The notes beneath the pieces are model-generated. The model searched no databases. It was given only the letters and a program-made list of their open reading frames with translations, and was not told the DNA's origin. Position numbers and translations under genes: made by a program. A stretch of DNA of 64,000 nucleotides from Halichoerus grypus (Eukaryota; Chordata; Mammalia; Carnivora; Phocidae): the NCBI RefSeq assembly GCF_964656455.1, contig NC_135724.1:10191414-10255413 (forward strand). The letters are read 5' to 3'. Each line of letters begins with the position of its first letter. Position 1 is the first letter of the stretch. This document shows positions 25,601 through 36,109 of the stretch, one piece after another.

Positions 25601-25938
25601 GGGGAATTTCTAATGTATTATACATTATTTTTAAATTGTGAGCATGGCTAAATATACATGATTCATAAATTAAATATATTTCATATAGGTTCTCATACTA
25701 TCCTTATAATTATCAAAGCAAGAGTAAGAAATTATATAGCATAAACAATTCATAATCTGAATATGATTTCAAATTAGAGTCACTCAAATATAATCAAATA
25801 GTCATCAAACATATAACAAACCATGCCTTCATGATGGCTATATAAATGAAGTATTTAGCGAACATCAGTTGGATTAAGTGTAGTAACAAGACTTATTCCA
25901 TGTTATTACATGACTCATAGAAACTGATTTTTATTTTT
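22680..25938. other. Long repeat-poor AT-rich block
   Basis: About 3.3 kb in which I recognise no interspersed repeat, the longest such block in the window. No exon with convincing frame plus splice sites is visible. Small frames (e.g. 22960-23154 and, on the minus strand, 23485-23673) have no domain. Low repeat density could mean constrained non-coding DNA or repeats too old to recognise. Confidence 0.45.
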
Positions 25939-25950
25939 TACAGAACTATT

Positions 25951-26144
25951 TTTTTTTAAGATTTTATTTATTTATTTGAAAGAGAGAGACACAGTGAGAG
26001 AGGGAACACAAGCAGGGGGAGTGGGAGAGGGAGAAGCAGGCTTCCTGCAGAGCAGGGAGCCCAATGCGTGCTCCCTCCCAGGACCCTGGGATCATGATCT
26101 GAGCCGAAGGCAGACGCTTAACGACTGAGCCACCCAGGTGCCCC
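25951..26144 (-). mobile_element. CAN-SINE, minus strand
   Basis: Full-length young type with an inverted head gccacccaggtgcccc. The TSD is tacagaactattttt at 25939-25953 (overlapping the poly-T) and tacacaactattttt at 26145-26159, one mismatch apart. The deletion-like stretch 'ccaatgcgtgctccctccca' is a local variant. Confidence 0.95.
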
Positions 26145-26375
26145 TACACAACTATTTTTAAACCCACACTGGTTATTTAACAGAACATAAAAGGCAAAGG
26201 AAAAATCAAAAGGAGGAAAAGATAAGAAGAAACTAATCCAAAAGAATTATCTTAGTTTTGACAATAACATTTTTGACATAAAATGAAATGAGATAGCCTT
26301 CCAAAAGATAATTTTAACTTCCAAGTAAGTGTTTATTTAGGAATGGTAAATCCTATCCAGAAAAAGCAGTATTTT

Positions 26376-26570
26376 GGGCGCCTGGGTGGCTCAGTCGTTA
26401 AGCGTCTGCCTTCGGCTCAGGTCATGATCCCGGGGTGCCGGGATCGAGTCCCACATCCGGCTCCCTGCTCGGCGGGAAGCCTGCTTCTCCCTCTCCCACT
26501 CCCCCTGCTTGTGTTTCTGCTCTCACTATCTCTCTCTCTGTCAAATAAATAAAATCTTTAAAAAAAAAAA
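26376..26570 (+). mobile_element. CAN-SINE, plus strand, near-consensus
   Basis: Head gggcgcctgggtggctcagt, tRNA-like part cttcggctcaggtcatgatc, CT-rich body, tail AAATAAATAAAATCTTT plus A-run. The TSD aaaaagcagtatttt is at 26361-26375, with a near copy (acaacagtatttt) at 26570-26582. Little decay, so probably one of the younger copies. Confidence 0.96.
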
Positions 26571-26639
26571 CAACAGTATTTTATTTTATTTCATTTTTTA
26601 TTGTGGTGAGCATTTTGGGTTTTTTGTTGTTGTTTTGTT

Positions 26640-26760
26640 TCGAATTTTTATTTAAATTCTAGGTAGTTATTATATTATAGTATTGGTTTCAGCAGTATAA
26701 TTCAGTGATTCATCACATATAACACCCAGTGCTCATCATAACAAGTGTCCTCCTTAATAA
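26640..26760 (-). mobile_element. 5'-truncated L1 3' end, minus strand
   Basis: Antisense L1 tail: T-rich start, then 'aaattctaggtagttattat', 'cagtgattcatcacatataa', 'cacccagtgctcatcataac' and 'gtgtcctccttaata'. It ends just before the next SINE's TSD. Confidence 0.85.
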
Positions 26761-26778
26761 GAATCTGTATTTTAAAGG

Positions 26779-26968
26779 TTTTTTTTTTTTTTTTAGGATT
26801 TTATTTATTTGACAGAGAGAGAGTACAAGCAGGGGGAGCGACAAGGAGAGGGAGAAGCAGGCTCCCGCTAAGCAGAGAGCCTGACCATGTGGGGCTTGAT
26901 CCCAGGACCCTAAAATCATGACCTAAGCCGAAGGCAGAAGCTTAACCATCTGAGCCACCCAGGTGCCT
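26779..26968 (-). mobile_element. CAN-SINE, minus strand (left arm of inverted pair)
   Basis: Poly-T, 'attttatttatttgacagag', and an inverted head gccacccaggtgcct. The TSD is an imperfect gaatctgtattttaaa (26761-26776) and gaagctgtatttttaaa (26969-26985). It lies tail-out beside the plus-strand copy at 26997, giving an inverted SINE pair. Confidence 0.94.
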
Positions 26969-26996
26969 GAAGCTGTATTTTTAAATATAGGTACTA

Positions 26997-27180
26997 GAGG
27001 GGCGCCTGGGTGGCTCAGATGGTTAAGCGTCTGCCTTCGGCTCAGGTCATGATCCCAGGGTTCTGGGATCGAGTCCCGCATCAGGCTCCCTGCTAGGCAG
27101 GGAGCGTGCTTCTCCCTCTGCCTCTGCCTCTCTCTCTCTCTCTGACTTTCATGAATAAATAAATAAAATATTTAAAAAAA
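26997..27180 (+). mobile_element. CAN-SINE, plus strand (right arm of inverted pair)
   Basis: Head ggggcgcctgggtggctcag, 'ctcaggtcatgatcccaggg', CT-rich body and AAATAAATAAAATATTT tail. The TSD aatataggtact is perfect at 26984-26995 and 27181-27192. The left TSD abuts the right TSD of the previous SINE, so this copy landed at the edge of the older one. Confidence 0.96.
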
Positions 27181-27192
27181 AATATAGGTACT

Positions 27193-28216
27193 GGAAGTGA
27201 ATAATCACAACAAAATCCCACTCTTTACATGCATGTGATTTTATTGTTGCCCTACTTAAAAAACAAAACTAAAACAACAAAACCTCTCTCCTGCTGTTAA
27301 TCTTGTCTCCATTAAAGTTTTAACAGGAAGTAATTGCTAAAACTGTTACTTAAATGCTGTACCATAGAAATAAATCCATAAGCATAATCATAAAACCTTT
27401 AAGGAAATAGGAGTTATGTGGAAAAAAATCACAGTTTTAATAAAAAGAAGAATTTAAGAATACAGAGTACTTCTGGGGAGCAGAACCTGGCAGGGTTGGA
27501 TATTACAAAAGCAAGTCATTGTAACAGTTGAAAGTGGAGGAAAGTTGCTTATGTTAGAAGTGTGCAGAGAAATAAGTATGTGTGTGAAAATTTGGAACAG
27601 AAAGCCCCTTACATGTAATCATTTTTAGAAAGACACCAGTAACAAAGGTAACCTAATTTTTAAAAGTTCTACCAATACTACTTTGTAGGATATCACAAGA
27701 ATTCACCTTAGCCTTTACCTTTAATAAACATTTTACAAACTCAACACCCTTAAATTTCTCATTGGGTGTCTCAATATACATGCATCATAGATTTGGCAAA
27801 GATAATGTTTCAATATAACTAATTATTTCAACATATTAGTCCAATCACTTTCTTTCAGGAGTGTAGACTTTTTTCTTGAAAATATTTTATCTCTTTTTTT
27901 TTCTCCTCTTATCCTTGCATACAGTTAAATCTAGACCAAGTTTTCTTTCCTCAAATCTTGATGTGTATTATATTTGCTCTTTTATAAAGGTACCCCTTGG
28001 TTTATTTTTTAGTTACACTATTTACTCTATAACTGTTTCATCATTCAGTGTACATTTTGAGTACCTATGACGGCCTAGGCAAGGTACCATATTCTGACAC
28101 TTTCTCAGTGAACAAACATAAGCCCTGGACTACGGAGCCAATGTAATGCTGAATCAAGGAGTTTACATTATTGTGGACTTTGTCTGTCTGTTTGTTTTAC
28201 CATTACCATTCTGAAG
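27193..28216. other. AT-rich stretch, nothing recognised
   Basis: No gene or repeat assigned. Short frames such as 27876-28070 are T-rich and have no domain. Confidence 0.45.
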
Positions 28217-28694
28217 TTTTATTTTTTTATTTTTTTTTATTTTTATTTTTTTTAAATTTTTTATTGTTATGTTCATCCCCATACATTACATCATTAGTTT
28301 TAGATATAGTGTTCCATGATTCATTGTTTGTGCATAACACCCAGTGCTCCATGCAGAACGTGCCCTCCTCAATACCCATCACCAGGCTAACCCATCCTCC
28401 CAACCCCCTCCCCTCTAGAACCCTCAGTTTGTTTTTCAGAGTCCATTGTCTCTCATGGTTCTTCTCCCCCTCCGATTTCCCCCCCTTCATTCTTCCCCTC
28501 CTGCTACATTCTTCTTCTTCTTTTTTTCTTTCTTAACATATATTGCATTATTTGTTTCAGAGGTACAGATCTGAGATTCAACAGTCTTGCACAATTCACA
28601 GCGCTTACCAGAACACATACCCTCCCCAGTGTCCATCACCCAGTCACCCCATCCCTCCCACCCCACCCCCCACTCCAGCAACCCTCAGTTTGTT
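28217..28694 (-). mobile_element. L1 3' end with composite two-module tail, minus strand
   Basis: Read on the minus strand: module 1 (from 'aacaaactgagggttgctgg' to 'acaaataatgcaatatatg', about 28694-28538), an A-rich interruption (about 28537-28521), a purine linker of the agaatgaag/ggggg type, then module 2 ('ctgaaaaacaaactgagggt' to 'taatgatgtaatgtatgggg') and a long A-rich tail (28262-28217). This is the same order as 56942-57452. Flanking T-rich text hides any TSD. Reverse and forward frames of 64-121 codons inside are chance frames. Confidence 0.9.
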
Positions 28695-28916
28695 ATTTTT
28701 ATTCCTCTATCATTTAGTTCATGGCAATAGTTTCTTTATATATATTCCACCTAATTGATCTCCTATGTTACAATTATTAATACTGTAGGAAATATTTCCT
28801 TTATTTTTGCACATATTGTCCACTTACTTTTCAGCCTTTTGTCTTAATGGATCTACAGAAACTACGTTTCAGACATAATGTTCCATTCGCTTTTTATTAT
28901 CAGAACCTTTATTTCT

Positions 28917-29096
28917 GGAGCACCTGAGCGGGTCAGCCATTAAGCGTCTGCCTTTGGCTCAGGTCATGATCCTGGAGTCCCAGGATCTAGCCCCGCATGG
29001 GGCTCCCTGCTCAGCGGGGAGTCCGCTTCTCCCTTTGCCTCTCACCCTGCTCATGTGTTCTTGCTCTCAAATAAATAAATAAAACCTTAAAAAAAA
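28917..29096 (+). mobile_element. CAN-SINE, plus strand
   Basis: Head ggagcacctgagcgggtcag, then 'ggctcaggtcatgatcctgg', a short CT body and an AAATAAATAAATAAAACC tail. The TSD is agaacctttatttct at 28902-28916 and agaaccttatttct at 29097-29110. Confidence 0.95.
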
Positions 29097-29110
29097 AGAA
29101 CCTTATTTCT

Positions 29111-29860
29111 GTCTTCCTGCATTTTCTTAAGTTGTTTTCTGCATATTCAATATTCTCTATTATAAAGATACAATAAAATTGTAAAAATAATAATACTTTA
29201 AAAATACTCAGTAAAAATCATTCCAGACTATCAGCTTCTCTACCTTTTGATTTTTTTTGTTTCACTGGTCTTATAATTCTCTCATTTTTTTTCTAATAAT
29301 TTATTCAGGTTACCTTTTAAACTATCATATTCCACAAAGCTAACCTCAGGATGAAAATATTGCTGTCACAGACACACAAACACACACACACATTTAAAAG
29401 TACAATCTACTAATTATCCATGATTTATAGTACAGAGGACAGGAGTTCTTTAATAACAGTTTTATAACCCTATTGTATTTGACACTTTTTATTGCTCTTA
29501 TAAATTTTTCTGTAATCATATAATTTAAATTAACATATATGATTTTTATTCATGATGGCTTTTTTCCTGTAAAGTATGAAAACATGATGAAATGGAAAAA
29601 TAATTTCTTTTTGCACATAGTCAGTTCTTTGAGTGTTATTCTGCTGATGATTTGCATAAATATTATTCATCAAAAATGGAAGTGGTAGCATTGATTACTG
29701 AAATCCTTTAAGCTTTCATTGATTACTGAAATCCTTTGAACAAGAGCTACTTCTAAAATAATCCAATCTACAAAATATCTGAAGGTATTCCCAATGAGCA
29801 GTGTAATCATTGGGAAAGTTCATAGCTTACTTTATTTTAAATATATTTTTATGTCATTTG
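29111..29860. other. AT-rich stretch, short CA run
   Basis: A (CA)n-like run lies at about 29370-29394. An imperfect local duplication around 29690-29740 repeats 'ttgattactgaaatccttt'. No gene recognised. Confidence 0.5.
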
Positions 29861-29869
29861 TGACATAGC

Positions 29870-30375
29870 TGTAATTCAGATATCATTTCCTCCAAGAGAC
29901 CTTGTGCAGGTGTGGCTGAAAGTCGGCCTGCTCTGTTTCTTTAGAACTAAATGCCAAGTGCTAATAAAAACTCACTGCATGCAATGGAAAATATCTGTTC
30001 ATGAATATGTCTCTCTAATAGATGCAAGCATTTGAAGGATGCTTTATTCAAATATCTATTCCCCATACATACCAAGGAGTTTGGCACAGGACAGATAATA
30101 AATAAGTGTTTGCTGACTGAAGTGATCCTTGAATTATATTCTATCTAATTTCTGACTTCCAAGTCTGAGTTACATTAAGAAGACATCATAAAATCTCTTA
30201 ATTTGCCTTATGTTTTCAGTCATAATAGAAATATGTACAATACTAAGAGAGTATTATACAATCGTTTAATTTTTTATACTGGACTGTCAATTACTTAAGG
30301 ATAATGACTGTTTCTTTTTTAAAGTGCCTGATACATATTGATCCCAAATAAATATTTCTCCAATGAAGTTAAATA
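29870..30375 (+). mobile_element. L2 relics
   Basis: 'cctccaagagaccttgtgca' (29890), 'ggcacaggacagataataaa' then 'taagtgtttgctgactgaa' (30083-30121), and 'cttaaggataatgactgttt' with 'agtgcctgatacatattgat' (30294-30342) fit two decayed L2 3' ends in plus orientation. Confidence 0.55.
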
Positions 30376-31810
30376 TATATAAATGAGATGACTGGACACA
30401 TCTCTCATTAAGGACTAGATGCATTTTTTACAGCAATGTTATTCATTTGTGTTTTTCAAGCAAAACATAAGAACAATTACCTGCTGAAATAATGCTTTAA
30501 TTCTGTGATTTTATGTTGCTGTGTGATGCAATGTCCAAAATTAAGGATTTGAGAGTAGAAAGCAGGAAACAAAAGTTTAAGGGAACTCAATGCTTGTGCT
30601 AGGAGCTGTGAAGATTTCCACTTAAGGCGGGTGGGGAGAAAAGTAAAGCAAGAGGAGGAATCTTGAAATAAAACAAAAAATGAAAATTTTATATCCTGTA
30701 TACCTCTGATTTCTTCATAAATAGCAATACTTATAATGCACACATAATTTATACAAATCATTTATTACTTTATTCATAAAAGAAGAATATCTTTAATATC
30801 CTTAAACACATGTCATCCTTGATTTCTTTTAATAAAATAAAAGCTCAAATCCATTTGTTTTGAAAATAGAATGGGAATAAAATGAGTTTAGCCATTTAGC
30901 AGCACTAACCAACACAAACAAGGATTAACATGGCTCATGGTACCTGTGTACTTGAATATGTTACTTGTATTGAATATTGACTACAATCAATTGGTGGGTG
31001 GTTTTAAAACATCAATCATAAAATTAATAATGTTCTTCCTTGATGTGTCCAAAAGAAGTCTGATTCCACTCATAGCAATATCCTATTGTTTCCAATCTCA
31101 TAAAACAGCAACATGAAATGAGACTGATATTTTTATAACAGTAGGAGGAGGACAATTCATGGTAACTATACCTGGAAATTTTGGGTAATCAGGGCTGTCT
31201 TTTTAAAATACCCTATGCCTCACAGAAAATCCATTATACTGATATTTTTGTGTCAATATTGTGGCTTCTTGACCTTTAAATTCCAACATTAGCACATGCA
31301 GATCAATAAATCTTAGTAATGTCCTCAATTAAAATCACTATGTCCTTATTATGCTTACCAGAGAACCACCGCAGTTAGCTGTAAAAGCAGTCTGAATGAA
31401 TGGAAGCAGTTTTCATTATGCATAACATAGTCATCTGTACCAGAATTTATTGGAAGTCAGGTTAATGACTCCAACCATGTTAGAAAACAGATACCCTATA
31501 CAAAGATGCAATCTTGATGGGATTCCAGAGTATTGCCTTTGCCAAGATAGACAGTGAAATCTCACTTAATTTTTTCACAGAGTAAACAGTAAATAAATAT
31601 AGATTCATTGAGCCAATAGTGCATGTATTTATGAGATAATAAACTCATCTTCTTATATACGGTATTCTAAGGTAAGCTCATTCATTCAACAAATATAAAA
31701 TTAATTCCAACTATTTGATCAGCAATGTGTTAGGTGAGTGGGGATTAAGATAAACAAAACAAAACAAAACAAAAAATAGTCTCATTACCTTAAGAAATTC
31801 ATGGGATATT
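30376..31810. other. AT-rich stretch, nothing recognised
   Basis: No repeat family or exon identified. The 94-codon minus frame at 30477-30761 has no recognisable domain. An (aaaac)n run lies at about 31755-31775. Confidence 0.45.
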
Positions 31811-32024
31811 GGGGCACCTGGGTGGCTCAGTTGGTTAAGTGGCTAACTCTTGGTTTCAGCTCAGGTCATGATCTCAGGAATTGGGATTGAGTCCTGAGTG
31901 GGGCTCCAGGCTTAGCAGGGAGTCTCCTTGAGGATTCTCTCTCTTCCTCTGCCCCTCCTCCCACTTACTCTCACCCTCTCTCTCAAATAAATAAATAAAT
32001 AATCTTAAAAAAAAGAAAAAAAAT
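31811..32024 (+). mobile_element. CAN-SINE, plus strand, older type
   Basis: Head ggggcacctgggtggctcag with the older wording 'aactcttggtttcagctcag', tRNA-like part, CT-rich body, long AAATAAATAAATAAAT tail. TSD not convincing. Confidence 0.93.
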
Positions 32025-32681
32025 CACTGAATCCTAAACTAACTGCTTTTATAACCAACTATTATAATGCAATATTAAATATTTTATGATATTTTTAAAT
32101 TACTCTAGGATCACAGAGAAAGAAGGGATTTCGTCAATTTGTAGTGGTCTCAGAAGGTTTCATAGAAGAAATGACTCAGAGAAGACACTTAAAAACAAGT
32201 ACTATTTCTTCTTCAAATATTGTAAAAATGCCTATGCTACCCAAAGCAGTCTACACATTCGATGCAATCCCTATCAAAATACCATCAACATTTTTCACAG
32301 AGCTAGAACAAACAATCCTAAAATTTGTATGGAACCAGAAAAGATCCTGAATAGCCAAAGGAATGTTGAAAGAAAAAACCAAAGCTGGTGGCATCACAAT
32401 TCCAGACTACAAACTATATTACAAAGCTGTAATCATCAAGAGAGTATGGTACTAGCACAAAAATAGATACACAGATCAGTGGAACGGAAGAGAAAACCCA
32501 GAAATGGATACTCAACTCTATGGCCAACTAATCTTTGACAAAGCAGGAAAGAATATACAATGGAAAAGACAGTCTCTTCAACAAGTGGTGTTGGGAAAAT
32601 TGGACAGTCAGAAACCTCTGACCTCAGCCACAGCAACTTCTTGCTACACACCTCTCTAAAGGCAAGGGAAATAAAGGCAAA

Positions 32682-33311
32682 ATGAACTATTGGGACTTCA
32701 TCAAGATAAAAAGCTTTTGCACAGCAAAGGAAACAGATGACAAAACCAAAAGACAACCTATAACATGGAAGGAGATATTTGCAAGTGTCTTACCAGATAA
32801 AGGGCTAGTATTCAAAATCTATGAAGAACTTATCAAAATCAACACCCACAAAACAAATAATCCAGTCTTGAAATGGGCAGAAGACACAAACAGATATTTC
32901 CCCAAAGAAGATAAACAAATGGCCAACAGACACTTGGAAAAATGCTCAACATCACTTGGCATCAGGGAAATACAAATCAAAACCACAATGAGGTATCACC
33001 TCACACCAGTCAGAATGGCTAAAATTAACAAGTCAGGAAATGACAGATGTTGGCGAGGATGCAAAGAAAGGGGAACCCTCCTACACTGTTGGTGGGAATG
33101 CAAGCTGGTGCAGCCACTCTGGAAAACAGTATGGAGGTTCCTCAAAAAGTTGAAAATAGAGCTACCCTATGACTCCACAACTGTACTACTAGGTATTTAC
33201 TACAAGCATAAAAACAGTGATCCAAAGGGGCACGTGCACCCCGATGTTTATTGCAGCAATGTCCACAAAACCCAAAATATGAAAAGAGCACAGATGTCCT
33301 TTGACAGATGA
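32682..33311 (+). pseudogene. L1 ORF2p C-terminal fragment (broken)
   Basis: Contains the C-terminal part of L1 ORF2p, the endonuclease/reverse transcriptase that drives target-primed reverse transcription. The frame opens [12 protein letters not shown] and includes the cysteine motif C-X3-C-X7-H-X4-C ([18 protein letters not shown]) near residues 123-140. Upstream frames are broken, including an in-frame TGA near 32347. Neither the endonuclease nor the reverse-transcriptase core is present, so this is not functional. Confidence 0.88.
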
Positions 33312-33334
33312 ATGGATAAAGAAGATGTAGTGTG

Positions 33335-33336
<2 letters not shown>

Positions 33337-33389
<53 letters not shown>

Positions 33390-33400
33390 ACACACACAAT
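33337..33400. repeat. (TA)n/(TATG)n microsatellite in L1
   Basis: A long TA dinucleotide run followed by tatg and cacaca units, at the place where the young L1 at 63600 has a (CA)n run. The repeat arises from the L1 'gtggtatatata' site. Confidence 0.92.
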
Positions 33401-34084
33401 GGAATATTACTCAGCCATCAAAAAAATGAAATCTAACCATTTGCAATGATGTGGATGGAACTAGGGAGTATTATTCTAAATGAAGTAAGTCAATCAGAGA
33501 AAGACAATCAAGTGGCAGTTAAGAAACAAGACAGGATCATAGGGGAAGGGAGGGAAGAATAAAATCAGACAAAATCAGAGAAGGAGATGAACTATAAGAG
33601 ACTCAACTCTAGCAAACAAACTGAGGGTTGCTGGAGGAGAGGTAGGTGGGGGGATGGGGTAACTGGGTGATGAGCATTAAGGAGGGCACTTGGTATAATG
33701 AGCACTAGGTGTTATATGCAACTGATGAATCACTAAACTCTACCTCTGAAACCAACAATGCACTATATGTTAACTTATTAAAGTTAAATAAATAAAAAAT
33801 ACTATTTCAAGGAACTGGATGGAAAGGATATACAAGGAGTATGGAAAGAATATTCATACCAGAATATAATGTTTCTTTAAAAATACAAGTGGTTTGAGGG
33901 TTGTGAAAAGTGGCAGAACATCAAGCTGAATAGACAGATTGGAATGTACATGATTTTGATGTTGGTCTGCTGGGTAACATCTTATAATATTGATAGATTT
34001 TATGCAAAACTATCTGTAGAATCCAAGGAGTACAGACTCTGAAGTCAGGCAAACTAGAAAGTTAGTTTCTCACCAACAGAAGCA

Positions 34085-34185
34085 TGCAGTGGTTACAATT
34101 AAGGGCTTTTGAGCCAAACTTCCTGGGTTCAAATCTAGGCTCCACCATGTCCTGGAGATGTGGTATTGCTTAAGTTCATTAGGAA
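34085..34185 (+). mobile_element. MIR fragment
   Basis: 'acttcctgggttcaaatcta' followed by 'ggctccaccatgtcctggag' and 'ttgcttaagttcatt' follow the MIR core order (ctgggttcgaatcc...gctctgccac...). Decayed and truncated. Confidence 0.65.
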
Positions 34186-34189
34186 TGAT

Positions 34190-35316
34190 GTGTGCCTGCT
34201 AAGCATATATTACTTCTCCTTCCCCATCTATCAAGCAGAGATATTAAGAGGAGCACTGTGGGTGACAGTAATTGTTCTCCATGACTCACCCCCCCTTTTT
34301 GTTTGAGAATATAATAGATTGTTCCCCACATCCAGGGAAACTTCAGGGTCAATGGGATGTGAACAAATGTCACATTTATCTTATCTAAGCAGAAGCTTCA
34401 GGTACCATTGTTTATTTTCAGCTGCCCTATATTCTTATACCCTGAGAATGGTAGCTCTGGGGAAAAGTCTTGTAGTTCACAGGCAAAGACACTAATTCTC
34501 CAACTGACAGGTAACCTGACAGGAAATGACTAACCCTAAAAGTCCAGCAAAAAGGAAGCCTTTTGGTCAAAAGGAGTTCTTAGTGATATTAAAGTCAATC
34601 ACTTTACATTTTATTAATTTTCATTGATCATAACTGTTGCCCTTAGATGAATTGGCTTGTAGCCTTACCAGTCATTTTGTTTTCACTCTGGCTATTATAA
34701 TTATCAGATCTCATCAAACTCATATTTCAATAACTCATTGGAATTTTCCTGGGTAAACTTCCTGTCTCTGCTTTTAGAATTACTAGAAAGACTTTTTGTC
34801 TTCCTTCTAATATTTGGCAAGAGAAGTAAAGATTTTGAAAAGTTTCTCAGAAATATGATCCATGTGTGGTAATAGATCCCAGGCAACACCGGTGCCATAT
34901 GCATTAACAAGTGCGAGCTTAATGAATGGGTAAAACGGTATGTTATCTGGAGGTTTGGGAAGGCTTCTAAGTCACGTAAAATGAATTAATATGTTAATAT
35001 AAACTATCTCAGAAGACCCAAGCATAATCACTGGAAGAAAGTATGCAAGAAATATAATCACAAGTATTTTAATCATATTATAACATGCACATAAAAAAGC
35101 ATGGAGACCATGGACTATGTTAGTTGAAAAATATATATATTTAGAGATAAGATTTGCATATTAAGCCATGTTATTATGCTTATGCAAATCAAATACCACT
35201 TAAAACTTCTTCATTACAAGGAGGAACTTAATGTTATTTTGCCTTTAAAACACATAAGTAATGAAATTCACATCACATGGTTGGACTCCTCTTCAAATTC
35301 ACTGATGTCTAGAATA
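34190..35316. other. Mixed stretch, possible old repeat then unassigned
   Basis: 34190-34420 includes 'gggtcaatgggatgtgaaca', wording seen in old dispersed repeats; the family is not named. The rest has no recognised gene or repeat. Confidence 0.35.
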
Positions 35317-35332
35317 TAGTTCACTTTCTTAT

Positions 35333-35535
35333 TTTTTTTTAAAGATTTTATTTATTTATTTGAGAGAGAGAGAGAGAATGAGAGAGAGAGAGAGCACATG
35401 AGAGGGGGGAGGGTCAGAGGGAGAAGCAGACTCCCCGCCGAGCAGGGAGCCTGATGCGGGACTCTATCCTGGGATCCCAGGATCATGACCTGAGCCGAAG
35501 GCAGTCACTTAACCAACTGAGCCACCCAGGCACCC
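35333..35535 (-). mobile_element. CAN-SINE, minus strand
   Basis: Poly-T start, long GA-rich stretch with gagaatgagagag, and an inverted head gccacccaggcaccc. The TSD tagttcactttctta is perfect at 35317-35331 and 35536-35550. Confidence 0.96.
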
Positions 35536-36109
35536 TAGTTCACTTTCTTATGATAATGAAACAACCTCCTTGCCTGGTATCATGTGCTGTGTAAATTCAA
35601 ACTACAATCATTTGATTCAGAAGAAACAATATCCGATGGTCTATCTATACATAATTAGAAAGATTCTTAAAAACTATGTGTTATCTTGCCAATAGGGTAT
35701 CTTCATCAGTAAAGTCTAGTAACACAATTACAAGTTCAGTTGTCAGATTATAAGGGATTACATTTGCACAATCAATGTTAGATTATGAGGTTATTGGGGT
35801 TTTCCCAGAATTCCATGGAACAATGCAGAAGTGGAAAGCTATTAGAAGTAGTCACAAGAATCTAATTTCTAATGTATGTGAAATATACAGGCATACCTCA
35901 GAGATATTGTAGGTTCAGTCCTAGACCACTGCAATAAAGTAAATATCACAATGAAGAGAGTCAGATGAATTTTTTGGTTTCCCAATACATATAAAAGTTA
36001 TGCTTACACTATACTGTGGCCTAGTTAGTGTGCAATAGCATTATGTCTTTACAATGTACATACCTTAATTAAAAATACTTTATTGCTAAAACATGCTAAC
36101 CACCATCTG

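Larger units (their letters stand above)
32209..33799 (+). mobile_element. 5'-truncated L1 (ORF2 C-terminus to tail)
   Basis: It begins at a form of 'aatattgtaaaaatgcctat' and runs through ORF2 C-terminal text, a TA/TG microsatellite and the single-module 3' UTR, ending 'taaagttaaataaataaaaa'. A short flanking duplication tactatttc is at 32200-32208 and 33800-33808. About 150 bp of the usual ORF2 text is missing at about 32606, where 'ggacagtca' joins 'gaaacctctgacc'. Confidence 0.9.

Noticed and set aside
26376..26450. tRNA-like head of the CAN-SINEs as possible tRNA genes
   Set aside because: The heads descend from a tRNA but are followed by the SINE body and A-tail with TSDs, so they are retroposons.
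26343..26552. Recurring frames with peptides like KRLPSAQVMIPGSWDRAPH
   Set aside because: These are translations of CAN-SINEs and recur at every full copy (36728-36928, 55002-55217 and others).
28171..28536. 121-codon frame with hydrophobic, F/L/S-rich sequence
   Set aside because: It is the antisense translation of an L1 3' tail. The same peptide pattern appears at the other L1 tails (52717-53018, 56983-57399).
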